From: Sulfurimonas sp.
GTDB lineage: Bacteria > Campylobacterota > Campylobacteria > Campylobacterales > Sulfurimonadaceae
NCBI RefSeq assembly: GCF_028714655.1
Contig: NZ_JAQTLY010000002.1
Location: forward strand, 1-64,000
Direction: 5' to 3'
Length of the DNA stretch: 64,000 nt
The position numbers and the translations under genes were made by a program. Below the pieces are notes generated by a model. That model saw nothing but the letters and a program-made list of their open reading frames with translations. It was not told the origin of the DNA and ran no database searches. This document shows positions 1 to 8,122 of the stretch, piece after piece; position 1 is the stretch's first letter; each line of letters opens with the position of its first letter.

Positions 1-1188
1 GATTAACTTATTAAACCCTTGAGCCATCTCTGAGAGTTCCAGCGGAGCGTTTTCGTCTGCTTTTATGGTTAAATCATGGTTTGTACTGATAGTTAGCAGG
101 GTATTTTTAAAGTTTTCTATGGGTTTAATCACGGTTTTGTTTATTAGCAATACAAATAAAGCGATGATAATAAAAAGTATAATAAAAGAGTTTATGGTTA
201 AAGTATTTCTGATGTTGTTTGGGACTTTAAGAAGTTCAGATTCATCTATTTCAGAGAGAATAACCCATTTAAAATCTTCACCGATATTTACCGTGCAAAA
301 TGATGACAATACGGGATTACCGTTATAATCTACAACTATTTTTGTATCAATTTTGCCTATTGCAGCTTCACGAAAAGCTTCAGTATCTACCGAACCTTTT
401 GAGGGGTTTGAAAATGAGGCTTCCAGTGAGTGATTTATAGCATCAAGATAACTATCGCTTCTCATAAGCTTGTCTCCTCCTACAAGATAATCCTCCTGCG
501 ACTCTTTGTAGCCTTGGCGATATTGCATTATATTTTTAATCGACATATTGTCTATTTTAAAAACCAATACGGCTTTTACTTCTGCATTTACTACAATCGG
601 CGCTCCGATAAACATAACGGGAGAGTCGTTATCTACTTCATACGGTCTCATATCAACAAATGTCGGACGATTATTTTGTAAAGTTTTTCTATAAATATCG
701 CCAAGTGCGCTATCTTTTAGCGAACCATAGGTAAGATTTGCGCCGTAGTCGGATTTTTTTGCTCCGCTGTACATTACATGACCGTATTTTGCGGCAATAA
801 TATATATATCGCTATATCCATACTCTTTTAAATATTTTTGAAAATACACCTCATGCGGCAATCTTTCCTCTTTTGCGGATGAGTCGTTTGTGGGAAACGG
901 TTCATTTTCTTTAACATTTAGATTGTTATAAACAGTCAAAAGATCCCATGTAATATTTTGAAGATTTTCGCTGTTTGTCAAAACATCAATATCTCTTATG
1001 CTGTTTTTAAAAAAATTTTCAATCTGATTTTTTTTCATATCTCTGGCAGTGGTTAGGTTGGCGTAGCTATCATTTACTAGGGCGTTTTTGCTTTTTGTTG
1101 TTGATATGTAAGTAGTAATGACTGCTAGAAGTGTTAAAGATAACATTATTAGCAATATAATTTGCGCTTTTACGGAGAGTTTATTCAT
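1..1188 (-). CDS. Methyl-accepting chemotaxis protein, N-terminal part (runs off the window)
   Basis: The minus strand is open without a stop from an ATG at 1188 to the window edge (396 codons). TM1 lies at about residues 8-28, then comes a periplasmic region of about 300 residues that looks like a Cache-type sensor, TM2 at about 330-349, and the start of a HAMP domain (NKTVIKPIENF). This is the layout of a bacterial chemoreceptor that binds a small molecule outside and signals to CheA. The methylation and signalling domain would lie beyond base 1 and is not seen, so a Cache-HAMP histidine kinase or cyclase is possible. An AAAGG ribosome site sits about 8 bases before the ATG. The ligand cannot be told from sequence. 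Confidence 0.8.
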   Translation of the reverse strand, partial: MNKLSVKAQIILLIMLSLTLLAVITTYISTTKSKNALVNDSYANLTTARDMKKNQIENFFKNSIRDIDVLTNSENLQNITWDLLTVYNNLNVKENEPFPTNDSSAKEERLPHEVYFQKYLKEYGYSDIYIIAAKYGHVMYSGAKKSDYGANLTYGSLKDSALGDIYRKTLQNNRPTFVDMRPYEVDNDSPVMFIGAPIVVNAEVKAVLVFKIDNMSIKNIMQYRQGYKESQEDYLVGGDKLMRSDSYLDAINHSLEASFSNPSKGSVDTEAFREAAIGKIDTKIVVDYNGNPVLSSFCTVNIGEDFKWVILSEIDESELLKVPNNIRNTLTINSFIILFIIIALFVLLINKTVIKPIENFKNTLLTISTNHDLTIKADENAPLELSEMAQGFNKLI

Positions 1189-1210
1189 TATAATAACCTT
1201 TGTTTAATAT

Positions 1211-1232
1211 CTGATGTTACGGACTAAAGTCC
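1211..1232 (+). repeat. CTGATGTTA box followed by a small hairpin
   Basis: CTGATGTTAC at 1211-1220 is followed by a perfect GGACT-AA-AGTCC hairpin at 1221-1232. The same CTGATGTTA box next to a stem-loop recurs after argB (11086) and, on the minus strand, at 40007-40015. It lies between the chemoreceptor start and radA. Confidence 0.45.
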
Positions 1233-1334
1233 CTACAGCATTTAGTTTCCAAATTTTATATACCAAACATTACAAAACCATTACGCTAAATATGACAATT
1301 TGCCATATTTTTTGCTTCTCTAACGCATAATGTG

Positions 1335-1340
1335 TATAAT
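1335..1340 (+). promoter_or_regulatory. Probable -10 box of radA
   Basis: TATAAT lies 29 bases before the radA ATG in an AT-rich stretch with no clear -35, as is usual for Campylobacterota sigma-70 promoters. Confidence 0.55.
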
Positions 1341-1369
1341 TTCTCAAATCCTTTTAAGAGGTTAAAAAT

Positions 1370-2716
1370 ATGTCCAAAAAAAAGATTCTTTTTGAGTGCC
1401 AACACTGCGGATTAACAACTCCCAGATGGATGGGGAAGTGCACAAATTGTGGAGCGTGGGACTCTTTTGTCGAGTTAAACGAGCATCAACAGGAAGTTGC
1501 GAAACAGATAAAATCAACATCCGGTTCATCCGTAAAAGCGCAAAGCATTAATGATATAAAAGAAGAAGAAATTTTTAGATTTAGTTCCGGAAATATAGAG
1601 TTAGATGTGGTGCTTGGCGGAGGAGTGGTTCCCGGTTCATTGACTCTAATCGGCGGAAGTCCGGGTGTGGGAAAATCAACCCTGCTTTTAAAAGTAGGCG
1701 GAGATATAGCTTCAAGTGCTAAAAATGTTCTTTATGTAAGCGGTGAAGAGTCAAGTTCTCAGATAAAACTTCGTGCAAACAGGCTAAAATCAAATCAAGA
1801 TTCGCTCTATCTGCTTAGCGAAATAAGATTGGAACAGGTTATTATTGAACTTGAACATCGAGATTATGATTTTTTAATTATAGACTCAATCCAAACTATG
1901 TATTCTGAAAATATCTCATCAGCACCCGGTTCCGTAACCCAAGTAAGACAGATTACATTTGAACTTATGAGAATTGCAAAAGAGAGAAATATCGCTATTT
2001 TTATCATAGGACATATCACAAAAGAGGGTTCAATCGCGGGACCAAGGGTTTTGGAACATATGGTAGACACCGTTTTGTATTTTGAGGGCGACTCTTCGCA
2101 AGAGCTTAGAATACTTAGAGGATTTAAAAATCGTTTCGGACCTACGAGTGAAATAGGTGTTTTTGAGATGCGAAATGATGGTTTGGTATCTGCAACAGAT
2201 GTCGCATCAAGATTTTTTAATCGTAATTCGGAGCAAGCAGGCTCGGCTTTGACTGTTATTATGGAAGGCTCTCGTCCAATAATACTTGAGGTTCAGGCAC
2301 TTGTTTCAGAATCTCATACGGCAAACTCAAAAAGACAGGCAACGGGATTTGATACAAATAGACTTAATATGCTCTTGGCACTCTTGGAGAGAAAGCTTGA
2401 GATTCCTTTATCAGGATATGATGTATTTATTAATATTACGGGAGGAATTAAAATAAGTGAAACATCTGCCGATTTAGCTGTGTTAGCGGCAATAATAAGC
2501 AGTTTTCGCAATCGTGCAATATCTAAACAGACTATTTTTATAGGTGAAGTTTCACTTGTAGGGGATGTAAGGGAAGTTTTTGGAATGGATGCAAGGCTCA
2601 AAGAAGCTAGTATGCAAAATATTTCAAAAGCGCTTATCTCTAAAAAACCGTTAGAAAAAACAGCTATGAAAATATTTGTAGTAGACGAGGTTACAAAACT
2701 TTTAGAGTGGTACTGA
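1370..2716 (+). CDS. radA: DNA repair protein RadA
   Basis: RadA is a RecA-like ATPase that promotes branch migration of recombination intermediates. The 448-residue product has the family's layout: an N-terminal zinc finger (C10-x2-C13, C24-x2-C27), Walker A GGSPGVGKST at 95-104, the RadA-specific KNRFG motif at 253-257 and a C-terminal Lon-protease-like domain. The length is typical. The start is an ATG shortly after AAGAGG. It stands alone behind its own -10 box, and nothing unusual is seen. Confidence 0.97.
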   Translation: MSKKKILFECQHCGLTTPRWMGKCTNCGAWDSFVELNEHQQEVAKQIKSTSGSSVKAQSINDIKEEEIFRFSSGNIELDVVLGGGVVPGSLTLIGGSPGVGKSTLLLKVGGDIASSAKNVLYVSGEESSSQIKLRANRLKSNQDSLYLLSEIRLEQVIIELEHRDYDFLIIDSIQTMYSENISSAPGSVTQVRQITFELMRIAKERNIAIFIIGHITKEGSIAGPRVLEHMVDTVLYFEGDSSQELRILRGFKNRFGPTSEIGVFEMRNDGLVSATDVASRFFNRNSEQAGSALTVIMEGSRPIILEVQALVSESHTANSKRQATGFDTNRLNMLLALLERKLEIPLSGYDVFINITGGIKISETSADLAVLAAIISSFRNRAISKQTIFIGEVSLVGDVREVFGMDARLKEASMQNISKALISKKPLEKTAMKIFVVDEVTKLLEWY

Positions 2717-2754
2717 TTTTTGAGATATTAAAACCTCTTTTATAGTATTAATAG

Positions 2755-2760
2755 TATAAT
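2755..2760 (+). promoter_or_regulatory. Probable -10 box
   Basis: TATAAT lies 36 bases before the ATG of the small gene at 2796. Confidence 0.5.
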
Positions 2761-2795
2761 CGCCGCACTTAAATATTTTTAAAGGAAACCGATAT

Positions 2796-3053
2796 ATGGA
2801 TGCCAAAGTAAGAAGTGAAGAGAAATTCGTTAAATTATCAATAGCATATGAAGGAAAAGAAGAGGGTGAATTGGTCTGTTCTACGATTGATAAAATCATT
2901 TCTAAGTATGATATAAAACCTGAAATGTATACTTGCAATTTATCCAATAAAAAGGATGTGGTCGTCATCGAGTATCATGATGATGTTGAACGCGAAGCCG
3001 GCGGTATATTTGAAGAGATTATAAAAACTTTAAATATAACTATTTGTGATTGA
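2796..3053 (+). CDS. Small conserved-looking hypothetical protein
   Basis: This 85-residue acidic, soluble protein has no signal peptide or membrane segment. I do not recognise its family. It has its own -10 box and an AAAGGAAAC ribosome site before the ATG, which favours a real gene over the antisense reading frame covering the same region. It sits between radA and fliL with gaps on both sides and is probably monocistronic. No catalytic motif is visible, and no function is proposed. Confidence 0.7.
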   Translation: MDAKVRSEEKFVKLSIAYEGKEEGELVCSTIDKIISKYDIKPEMYTCNLSNKKDVVVIEYHDDVEREAGGIFEEIIKTLNITICD

Positions 3054-3116
3054 TTATTGCAAAATAGTACTTATTAAATTTTGATATATTAATAAAATTA
3101 AAATCAAGGAAGAATT

Positions 3117-3704
3117 ATGTCTGAGAAAGAGACTAAAGAAGAAGTCGGCGCAGAGAAGAAAAAATCCGGCAATACATTGATGTTAGTTATCATTGTTGTT
3201 TTATTGCTAATTATCATTGGCGGGGGATTGGTTGCATTTCTTTTATTACATGGAGATGAAAAAGACGCCGCAGCACACGGTACGGCTCCTCAGGCTCACG
3301 AAAAAGCTGCACCTGCACCTGCTGCACCGGTGGCACATGCAGCTGCACCGGCAAAAGCTAAAGGTGATGGAGATGAAATTGCATCAAGAAAGTTAAGTGA
3401 AATTGGAGTTTTATATCCATTGGACACTTTTACCGTTAATTTGAAAAGTGATTCAGGGCGTCGCTATCTTAAGGCTACCGTTTCATTAGAATTAAAAGGT
3501 CCGGAGTTAAGCGTGGAGCTTGATAAAAAAACGGCAGTTATAAGGGATAGAATTATTAGAATTTTGACATCCAAAACTTTAGAAGAGATATCTTCTGCCA
3601 AAGGCAAACAAAAAGTAACCGAACAGATTGTTGAAGTTTTAAACTCTATGCTTGCCGATGGAAGCGTAAAAGGTATCTATTTTACAGAGTTTGTTATACA
3701 GTAG
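3117..3704 (+). CDS. fliL: Flagellar basal body-associated protein FliL
   Basis: FliL is a single-pass inner-membrane protein that surrounds the flagellar stator and affects torque. The 195 residues show a charged cytosolic N-terminus, one membrane helix at about 20-44, a low-complexity Ala/Pro/His linker at about 50-85 and a FliL periplasmic domain from about 95 to the end (YPLDTFTVNL, then LKATVSLEL). The Ala/Pro linker is longer than in many FliL proteins. No other flagellar gene is adjacent, as is common in Campylobacterota, where flagellar genes are scattered. acpS starts on the base after the fliL stop, so the two are probably cotranscribed. Confidence 0.92.
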   Translation: MSEKETKEEVGAEKKKSGNTLMLVIIVVLLLIIIGGGLVAFLLLHGDEKDAAAHGTAPQAHEKAAPAPAAPVAHAAAPAKAKGDGDEIASRKLSEIGVLYPLDTFTVNLKSDSGRRYLKATVSLELKGPELSVELDKKTAVIRDRIIRILTSKTLEEISSAKGKQKVTEQIVEVLNSMLADGSVKGIYFTEFVIQ

Positions 3705-4073
3705 ATGATTGGTATAGATCTTATAAAAATATCTCGTATGGGTCGCTTTATGGAGCGATTCGGAGATAAAGCACTTTATAAATTCTTATCTAAAGATGAA
3801 GTGTCACTCGTTAAAAATTATAAAACGGCTTCCGGATTTTGGGCGGCAAAGGAAGCTTGTTCAAAAGCTTTAGGCGTCGGTATCGGTTCTGAGTGCAGTT
3901 TTCATGATATAGTTATATACAAAACAAAAAACGGCGCACCGAAACTAAAATTATCACAAAAGCTTTTAAATAATTTTAATATTTTAGATTCAAGCCTCTC
4001 CATTACTCATGACGGCGAATATGCAATAGCAGTAGTGGCTATAGAATCAGCCGCCTCCGACAAAATCCAATAG
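3705..4073 (+). CDS. acpS: Holo-[acyl-carrier-protein] synthase
   Basis: AcpS moves 4'-phosphopantetheine from CoA to the serine of acyl carrier protein, which fatty-acid synthesis needs. The 122 residues begin MIGIDLIKI, with the metal-binding Asp at position 5, and contain FWAAKEACSKALGVG, with the second metal ligand Glu50. Both match the family and the length is normal. The ATG directly follows the fliL TAG, so translation is probably coupled. The last 27 bases overlap the end of the convergent thiS gene. Confidence 0.95.
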   Translation: MIGIDLIKISRMGRFMERFGDKALYKFLSKDEVSLVKNYKTASGFWAAKEACSKALGVGIGSECSFHDIVIYKTKNGAPKLKLSQKLLNNFNILDSSLSITHDGEYAIAVVAIESAASDKIQ

Positions 4074-4247
4074 CTCTAACTTGTCCATCTCTTTTAAAGT
4101 GTAAGTCGCCCAATTCCCCTGCTTGACTATCTCCATATTCACGGCTGCTGCCATTACTTTGCCTGTTAAACCCAACTCTTCTAAAAGGTGCTCAACGGTA
4201 ATATTTTCATTAAACTCTTTTGTTTCGCCGTTAATTATAAGTTTCAT
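4047..4247 (-). CDS. thiS: Sulfur carrier protein ThiS
   Basis: ThiS is a ubiquitin-fold protein whose C-terminal Gly-Gly is adenylated and thiocarboxylated to give sulfur for the thiazole ring of thiamine. The 66-residue product begins MKLIINGETKEF and ends in VGGG, so the required GG terminus is present. I prefer the ATG at 4247, preceded by AAAGAG, over an in-frame TTG at 4265 that would add six residues. It follows the cation-exporter gene on the minus strand. thiG and thiF are not in the window. A MoaD-type role is less likely given length and sequence. Confidence 0.88.
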   Translation of the reverse strand: MKLIINGETKEFNENITVEHLLEELGLTGKVMAAAVNMEIVKQGNWATYTLKEMDKLELLDFVGGG

Positions 4248-4261
4248 TTTTATCTCTTTAG

Positions 4262-5155
4262 TCAATATAAATCCTCATTTTCGTTTATTTCCGAATCATC
4301 ATAAGGATCCATATGTATAAGTATATGTACTTTTTTGTCTTCAAAAAGTTGTTTTAGCTTTATTTCTAACTTGTCTGAAATCAGATGTGCGTCGTATAGC
4401 GATATGCTGATATTAAAAACAATATGTACGGATATGAAAATATGTGAGCCTGACTCTCTTGTTTGTAGATGATGATAGTTTGTCGTCTCTTTTTGACTCT
4501 CAATAACATCTGTGATTTTTTTAATGTCACTTTCACATAGTGCGGCATCAAGAAGCATAAGTATTCCCTCTTTAATGATAGGCATTGCCGAGTAGATCAT
4601 ATATATTCCGATACCGACTCCAAGAATTGAATCAATTAACTCTTCATCGGTTAATGAAACAAGTCCAAGTGCTAAAAGAACGGCACCGTTTGAAAAGATA
4701 TCGGTTTTATAGTGGAGTGCATCAGCTTTAATGACCATATTGCCTGTTTTTGCAGCAACTTTGTTTAGGAACAAAACTAGTATAGATGTTATTAATATAG
4801 AGGCTAACATTACAAAAATAGATACACCCATAAATTCCATCTCTCTGGGATGGGCTATTTTTACAAGTGCTTCGTATAGTATAAAAAGCGCGGAGAGCGA
4901 TATTATAGTGCCTTCTATAACCGCTGCAAGAGGTTCAATTTTGTTCCGTCCATAATTAAAATCGCCATCAGGATCTTTTTCTGCATTATGCAGTGCAAAA
5001 TAGTTAAAAAGAGAGACCGTTAAATCAAGCAAAGAGTCGATAGCAGATGCTAAAACAGCGATAGAACCGCTTAATATGCCAACCGTCATTTTCATAATAA
5101 CAAGCAGTGTAGCCACAGATGTAGAGACAATGGTTGCTTTTTTTTCTAATCTCAT
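4262..5155 (-). CDS. Cation diffusion facilitator family exporter (FieF-like)
   Basis: This is a proton-coupled exporter of divalent metals in the inner membrane. The 297 residues show about six membrane helices and a cytosolic C-terminal domain. The transport site is D40-x3-D44 in TM2 and H148-x3-D152 in TM5. This is the DD-HD pattern of FieF/ZitB-type Zn/Fe exporters, not the Mn-type pattern. The start is an ATG with AGGAC upstream. It is divergent from cmoB and upstream of thiS on the same strand. The substrate is inferred only from the motif. Confidence 0.9.
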   Translation of the reverse strand: MRLEKKATIVSTSVATLLVIMKMTVGILSGSIAVLASAIDSLLDLTVSLFNYFALHNAEKDPDGDFNYGRNKIEPLAAVIEGTIISLSALFILYEALVKIAHPREMEFMGVSIFVMLASILITSILVLFLNKVAAKTGNMVIKADALHYKTDIFSNGAVLLALGLVSLTDEELIDSILGVGIGIYMIYSAMPIIKEGILMLLDAALCESDIKKITDVIESQKETTNYHHLQTRESGSHIFISVHIVFNISISLYDAHLISDKLEIKLKQLFEDKKVHILIHMDPYDDSEINENEDLY

Positions 5156-5183
5156 TTTTAGTCCTGCATATTTTTAGGATACA

Positions 5184-5191
5184 ATTATAAT
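5184..5191. promoter_or_regulatory. Overlapping divergent -10 boxes
   Basis: ATTATAAT is self-complementary, so it gives TATAAT on both strands: plus 5186-5191 towards cmoB and minus 5184-5189 towards the cation exporter. Starts lie about 27 bases away on the plus side and 29 on the minus side. Two polymerases could not use it at the same time. Confidence 0.45.
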
Positions 5192-5217
5192 AAAATTAAT
5201 ATATTGTAGTGATTAAA

Positions 5218-6114
5218 ATGAATATAGAAGAGTTAAGACAAGAGCGGTTGAAATGGATGAAGTGGAAAAATATAGCTCCGCTTAGAGAGGCGTTAGATAG
5301 TTTGCAAGACGGCTGTTGGGAAGTTGAACTCGGTAATGCCGTTACTATTAGCGGGGATATTAATGACCCTGTATATGTAGAGAGTGTAGCTAGAATGATG
5401 ATGCCGTGGAGAAAAGGTCCGTTTAAGCTTTTTGACACATATATAGACTCCGAATGGAGAAGCGATATAAAATACAATCTCTTAAGAAAACATTTTAATT
5501 TAAAAGATAGAAGAGTTGCCGATATAGGGTGTAACAATGGATATTATCTTTTTAGAATGCAAGAAGATTCGCCAAAACTGTTAGTCGGTTTTGATCCGTC
5601 GCCGTTATTTAAAACACAATTTGATTTTATAAATCATTTTGTAAAGAGCGATATTGTTTATGAACTTTTGGGTGTTGAACATTTGGAGTTTTATGAGGAG
5701 AAGTTTGATACAATCTTTTGTTTAGGCGTTCTTTATCATAGAAGCGACCCTGTCGGAATGTTAAAATCTCTTTATAAGGGGCTTGATAACGGCGGAGAAG
5801 TAATATTGGACACTTTTTATATAGAGGGTGATGATGAGATGTGTTTATGTCCGGAGTCATCTTACTCTAAGATACCTAATATCTATTTTGTACCGACTGT
5901 AAAAGCTTTGAAAAACTGGTGTTTAAGAGCGGGGTTTGATAGTTTTGAGGTTTTAGAAACTTCAAAAACAGATAGCAGTGAGCAAAGAAAAACTTCTTGG
6001 ATAGAGGGACAGTCGCTAGAGGATTTTTTAGATAAAAATGACAATACAAAGACGGTTGAAGGTTATTCTGCGCCCGCTAGAGTATATGTAAAATTGATTA
6101 AGGATAAGAGATAA
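5218..6114 (+). CDS. cmoB: tRNA U34 carboxymethyltransferase CmoB
   Basis: CmoB uses carboxy-S-adenosylmethionine to turn 5-hydroxyuridine at the tRNA wobble position into cmo5U. The product of about 298 residues has the family N-terminal region ([17 protein letters not shown]), a Rossmann SAM motif [10 protein letters not shown] near 100-110 and the [13 protein letters not shown] segment typical of CmoB. I prefer the ATG at 5218, which gives [13 protein letters not shown]; a GTG at 5209 is in frame. The stop overlaps the next gene's start (TAATG). The partner CmoA is not in the window. Confidence 0.93.
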   Translation: MNIEELRQERLKWMKWKNIAPLREALDSLQDGCWEVELGNAVTISGDINDPVYVESVARMMMPWRKGPFKLFDTYIDSEWRSDIKYNLLRKHFNLKDRRVADIGCNNGYYLFRMQEDSPKLLVGFDPSPLFKTQFDFINHFVKSDIVYELLGVEHLEFYEEKFDTIFCLGVLYHRSDPVGMLKSLYKGLDNGGEVILDTFYIEGDDEMCLCPESSYSKIPNIYFVPTVKALKNWCLRAGFDSFEVLETSKTDSSEQRKTSWIEGQSLEDFLDKNDNTKTVEGYSAPARVYVKLIKDKR

Positions 6115-6602
6115 TGAGTAATGCGGAAAATCTTTTTGAAGATGATGAAGATTTAGATATAGATGGATATAAAAGCAAAGATGATGTTATATTAAAAACG
6201 CATGAAAGAATAAATCAAGATTTATGCGGAGAGATAGAGAAGCTGGAAACAGGGTATATAGAATTAAAATTGGTAACAAATCACGACATGATTGCCGATT
6301 CTAAAAATCTGATACACGGCGGATTTATTTTCAGTGCTGCCGATTATGCTGCTATGGCTGCCGTGAATGAAAAAAATGTTGTTTTAGTGGCAAGTGACTG
6401 TCAATTTTTATCACCCGTAAAATTTGGAGATATAGTAAACTTTGTCGCTAAAGTCCGTCATAAAGAGGGTAGAAAAAGAAATGTGCATGTAACCGGACAT
6501 GTCCTAGAAATAAAAGTTTTTGAGGGTGAGTTTAAAACTGTCGTAACCGATAGACATGTTTTAAAATTAAGATTGACGGATACGGAAGATGACGATGAAT
6601 AG
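6114..6602 (+). CDS. Hotdog-fold thioesterase (PaaI-like)
   Basis: The 162-residue product carries a PaaI/YbgC-like hotdog domain at about 45-155, with the helix motif HGGFIFSAADYAAMAAVN starting at His68. That segment carries the acyl-CoA thioesterase active site in this superfamily. Both ends are strongly acidic (EDDEDLDID and TEDDDE), which is unusual and may be a lineage trait. It overlaps the cmoB stop by one base and is convergent with the MBL hydrolase seven bases on. The substrate is unknown. Confidence 0.8.
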   Translation: MSNAENLFEDDEDLDIDGYKSKDDVILKTHERINQDLCGEIEKLETGYIELKLVTNHDMIADSKNLIHGGFIFSAADYAAMAAVNEKNVVLVASDCQFLSPVKFGDIVNFVAKVRHKEGRKRNVHVTGHVLEIKVFEGEFKTVVTDRHVLKLRLTDTEDDDE

Positions 6603-6608
6603 GTAATC

Positions 6609-7202
6609 TTAAAGATTTCCTATCCAATAATCGCTATACTGTTGCTCCTCTCTGATGGTCGTAGTTCCTCCGTGTCCCGGATATATAGTTTTATCGTAAG
6701 GAATTTTCTTAAATCGCTCAAGAGATTCTCTCATCTGCGTAGGTGATGAATATGGAAAATCCGTGCGTCCGATAGAGCGTTCAAAAATAAAATCACCGCT
6801 AAACATCGCATCTTCAATCTCTATTGTTGAACATCCGGGAGTGTGTCCGGGAAAATGGGTAAATTTAACTTTAACTCCGTCAAAATCAAGCTCCTGATTC
6901 GGTTCTACCTCTACATCCGGCTTAGACGGCGGCAAATCAGGCATCCAAGAGCTGCTTGAGAGCAGCATAGTGTCCTCTTTTGGAGTGTATAGCGGAATTT
7001 TTAGTTTCTCTTGCAATTCGGCATTGCTCCATACATGGTCAAAATGACCGTGTGTATTTAAAATTGCAACCGGATTTGTAACATTATCTATAACCCATTT
7101 TGTAGCACCGATACCCGGATCTATTATAAAATCTTTTCCGTTAACCGTTACGATATAACAGTTTGTTTGATACTCGCCCATAGGTTTTACTTTTATATTC
7201 AT
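6609..7202 (-). CDS. Metallo-beta-lactamase-fold hydrolase (glyoxalase II-like)
   Basis: The 197 residues have the binuclear-metal motif H51-x-H53-x-D55-H56 (HGHFDH), a FPGHTPG segment and a C-terminal YPGHGG, as in short hydroxyacylglutathione-hydrolase-like proteins. The C-terminal glutathione-binding domain of true GloB is absent, so the natural thioester or other substrate is open. The gene is divergent from nadE, an arrangement I also recall from Campylobacter. Confidence 0.88.
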   Translation of the reverse strand: MNIKVKPMGEYQTNCYIVTVNGKDFIIDPGIGATKWVIDNVTNPVAILNTHGHFDHVWSNAELQEKLKIPLYTPKEDTMLLSSSSWMPDLPPSKPDVEVEPNQELDFDGVKVKFTHFPGHTPGCSTIEIEDAMFSGDFIFERSIGRTDFPYSSPTQMRESLERFKKIPYDKTIYPGHGGTTTIREEQQYSDYWIGNL

Positions 7203-7224
7203 ATGTAATACTCTTTTTCGTAAA

Positions 7225-7230
7225 ATTATA
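7225..7230 (-). promoter_or_regulatory. Probable -10 box of the MBL hydrolase gene
   Basis: On the minus strand TATAAT lies 22 bases before the ATG at 7202. Confidence 0.45.
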
Positions 7231-7251
7231 ACATTGGTTACTAAAATTTGA

Positions 7252-7257
7252 TATAAT
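7252..7257 (+). promoter_or_regulatory. Probable -10 box of nadE
   Basis: TATAAT lies about 48 bases before the nadE ATG. It sits in the same short gap as the divergent minus-strand box. Confidence 0.5.
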
Positions 7258-7305
7258 AATTTTTCTTATGCCATTGGGCACTTCGAAGTTTATCAAAGGT
7301 TTGTG

Positions 7306-8112
7306 ATGAAAAAGTATGAGCAAATAACAGAGTATTTGTGCTATTTTTTAAATGATGAAGTTCGTAAAACAGGCTTAGGCAATGTTGTGTTAGGTCTTAG
7401 CGGCGGGATTGATTCTGCCGTTGTAGCTTTGCTTGCCCATAAAGTGTTTAAAGATAATTTATTGTGCGTAAAGATGCCCTCACACTACTCTTCGCAAAGT
7501 TCTCTTGATGATGCAGATGAACTTTGCCGTGATTTTGGATTAAATGTCATTACGGCTTCGATTGAACCGATGCTAAGAGCTTATGAAGAGTTAAATCCCG
7601 ATATGGATAATCTTAGAAGAGGCAATATCTCTGCACGGTTTAGAATGGCTACTATCTTTGACATCTCGGCAAAACAGAGAGCTTTGGTTTTGGGTACCAG
7701 CAATAAAAGCGAGTTGATGCTCGGTTACGGAACGCTTTACGGAGATTTGGCAAGTGCATTAAACCCGATAGGCGATTTGTACAAGAGTGAAGTGTATGAG
7801 TTGGCGGAGTATTTGGGTGTCTCAAAAGCTATTATAAAAAAAGTTCCTTCTGCCGATTTGTGGTATGGACAGAGCGATGAGGCTGACTTGGGTTATAGCT
7901 ATGCCAAACTTGATGAAGCGCTTAAGCTTTATGTTGAAGAGAGACTCACTAGAGAAGAGATAATTAAAAGAGGATGCGATAAAGATATGCTTGAAATGAT
8001 TATAGAGCGGATTTTTCGCAATCAGTTTAAGAGAAAAATGCCGCTTATCGCAAAACTGACCTCAAGAACTATAAACCATGATTTTAACTATCCAAGAGAT
8101 ATAACACTATAA
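7306..8112 (+). CDS. nadE: NAD synthetase (ammonia-dependent type)
   Basis: NadE amidates deamido-NAD to NAD with ATP. The 268 residues contain the ATP-pyrophosphatase P-loop SGGIDS at about 32-37 and the family motif TSNKSELMLGYGT. There is no N-terminal nitrilase (glutaminase) domain, so it should use free ammonia. I start at the ATG at 7306 because AAAGG at 7295-7299 is at the right distance; a GTG three bases earlier is in frame. The DegT-type gene follows after a 10-base gap. Confidence 0.95.
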   Translation: MKKYEQITEYLCYFLNDEVRKTGLGNVVLGLSGGIDSAVVALLAHKVFKDNLLCVKMPSHYSSQSSLDDADELCRDFGLNVITASIEPMLRAYEELNPDMDNLRRGNISARFRMATIFDISAKQRALVLGTSNKSELMLGYGTLYGDLASALNPIGDLYKSEVYELAEYLGVSKAIIKKVPSADLWYGQSDEADLGYSYAKLDEALKLYVEERLTREEIIKRGCDKDMLEMIIERIFRNQFKRKMPLIAKLTSRTINHDFNYPRDITL

Positions 8113-8122
8113 GGAGCAAGGG

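Noticed and set aside
65-681. Plus-strand reading frames at the window start
   Set aside because: They are antisense to a long open minus-strand frame with a clear chemoreceptor N-terminus, and have no ribosome sites.
2702-2968. Minus-strand 88-codon frame opposite the small gene at 2796
   Set aside because: The plus-strand gene has a -10 box and ribosome site; the antisense frame has neither and overlaps the radA end.
3060-3116. Sigma-54 promoter before fliL
   Set aside because: No GG/GC pair with the -24/-12 spacing was found.
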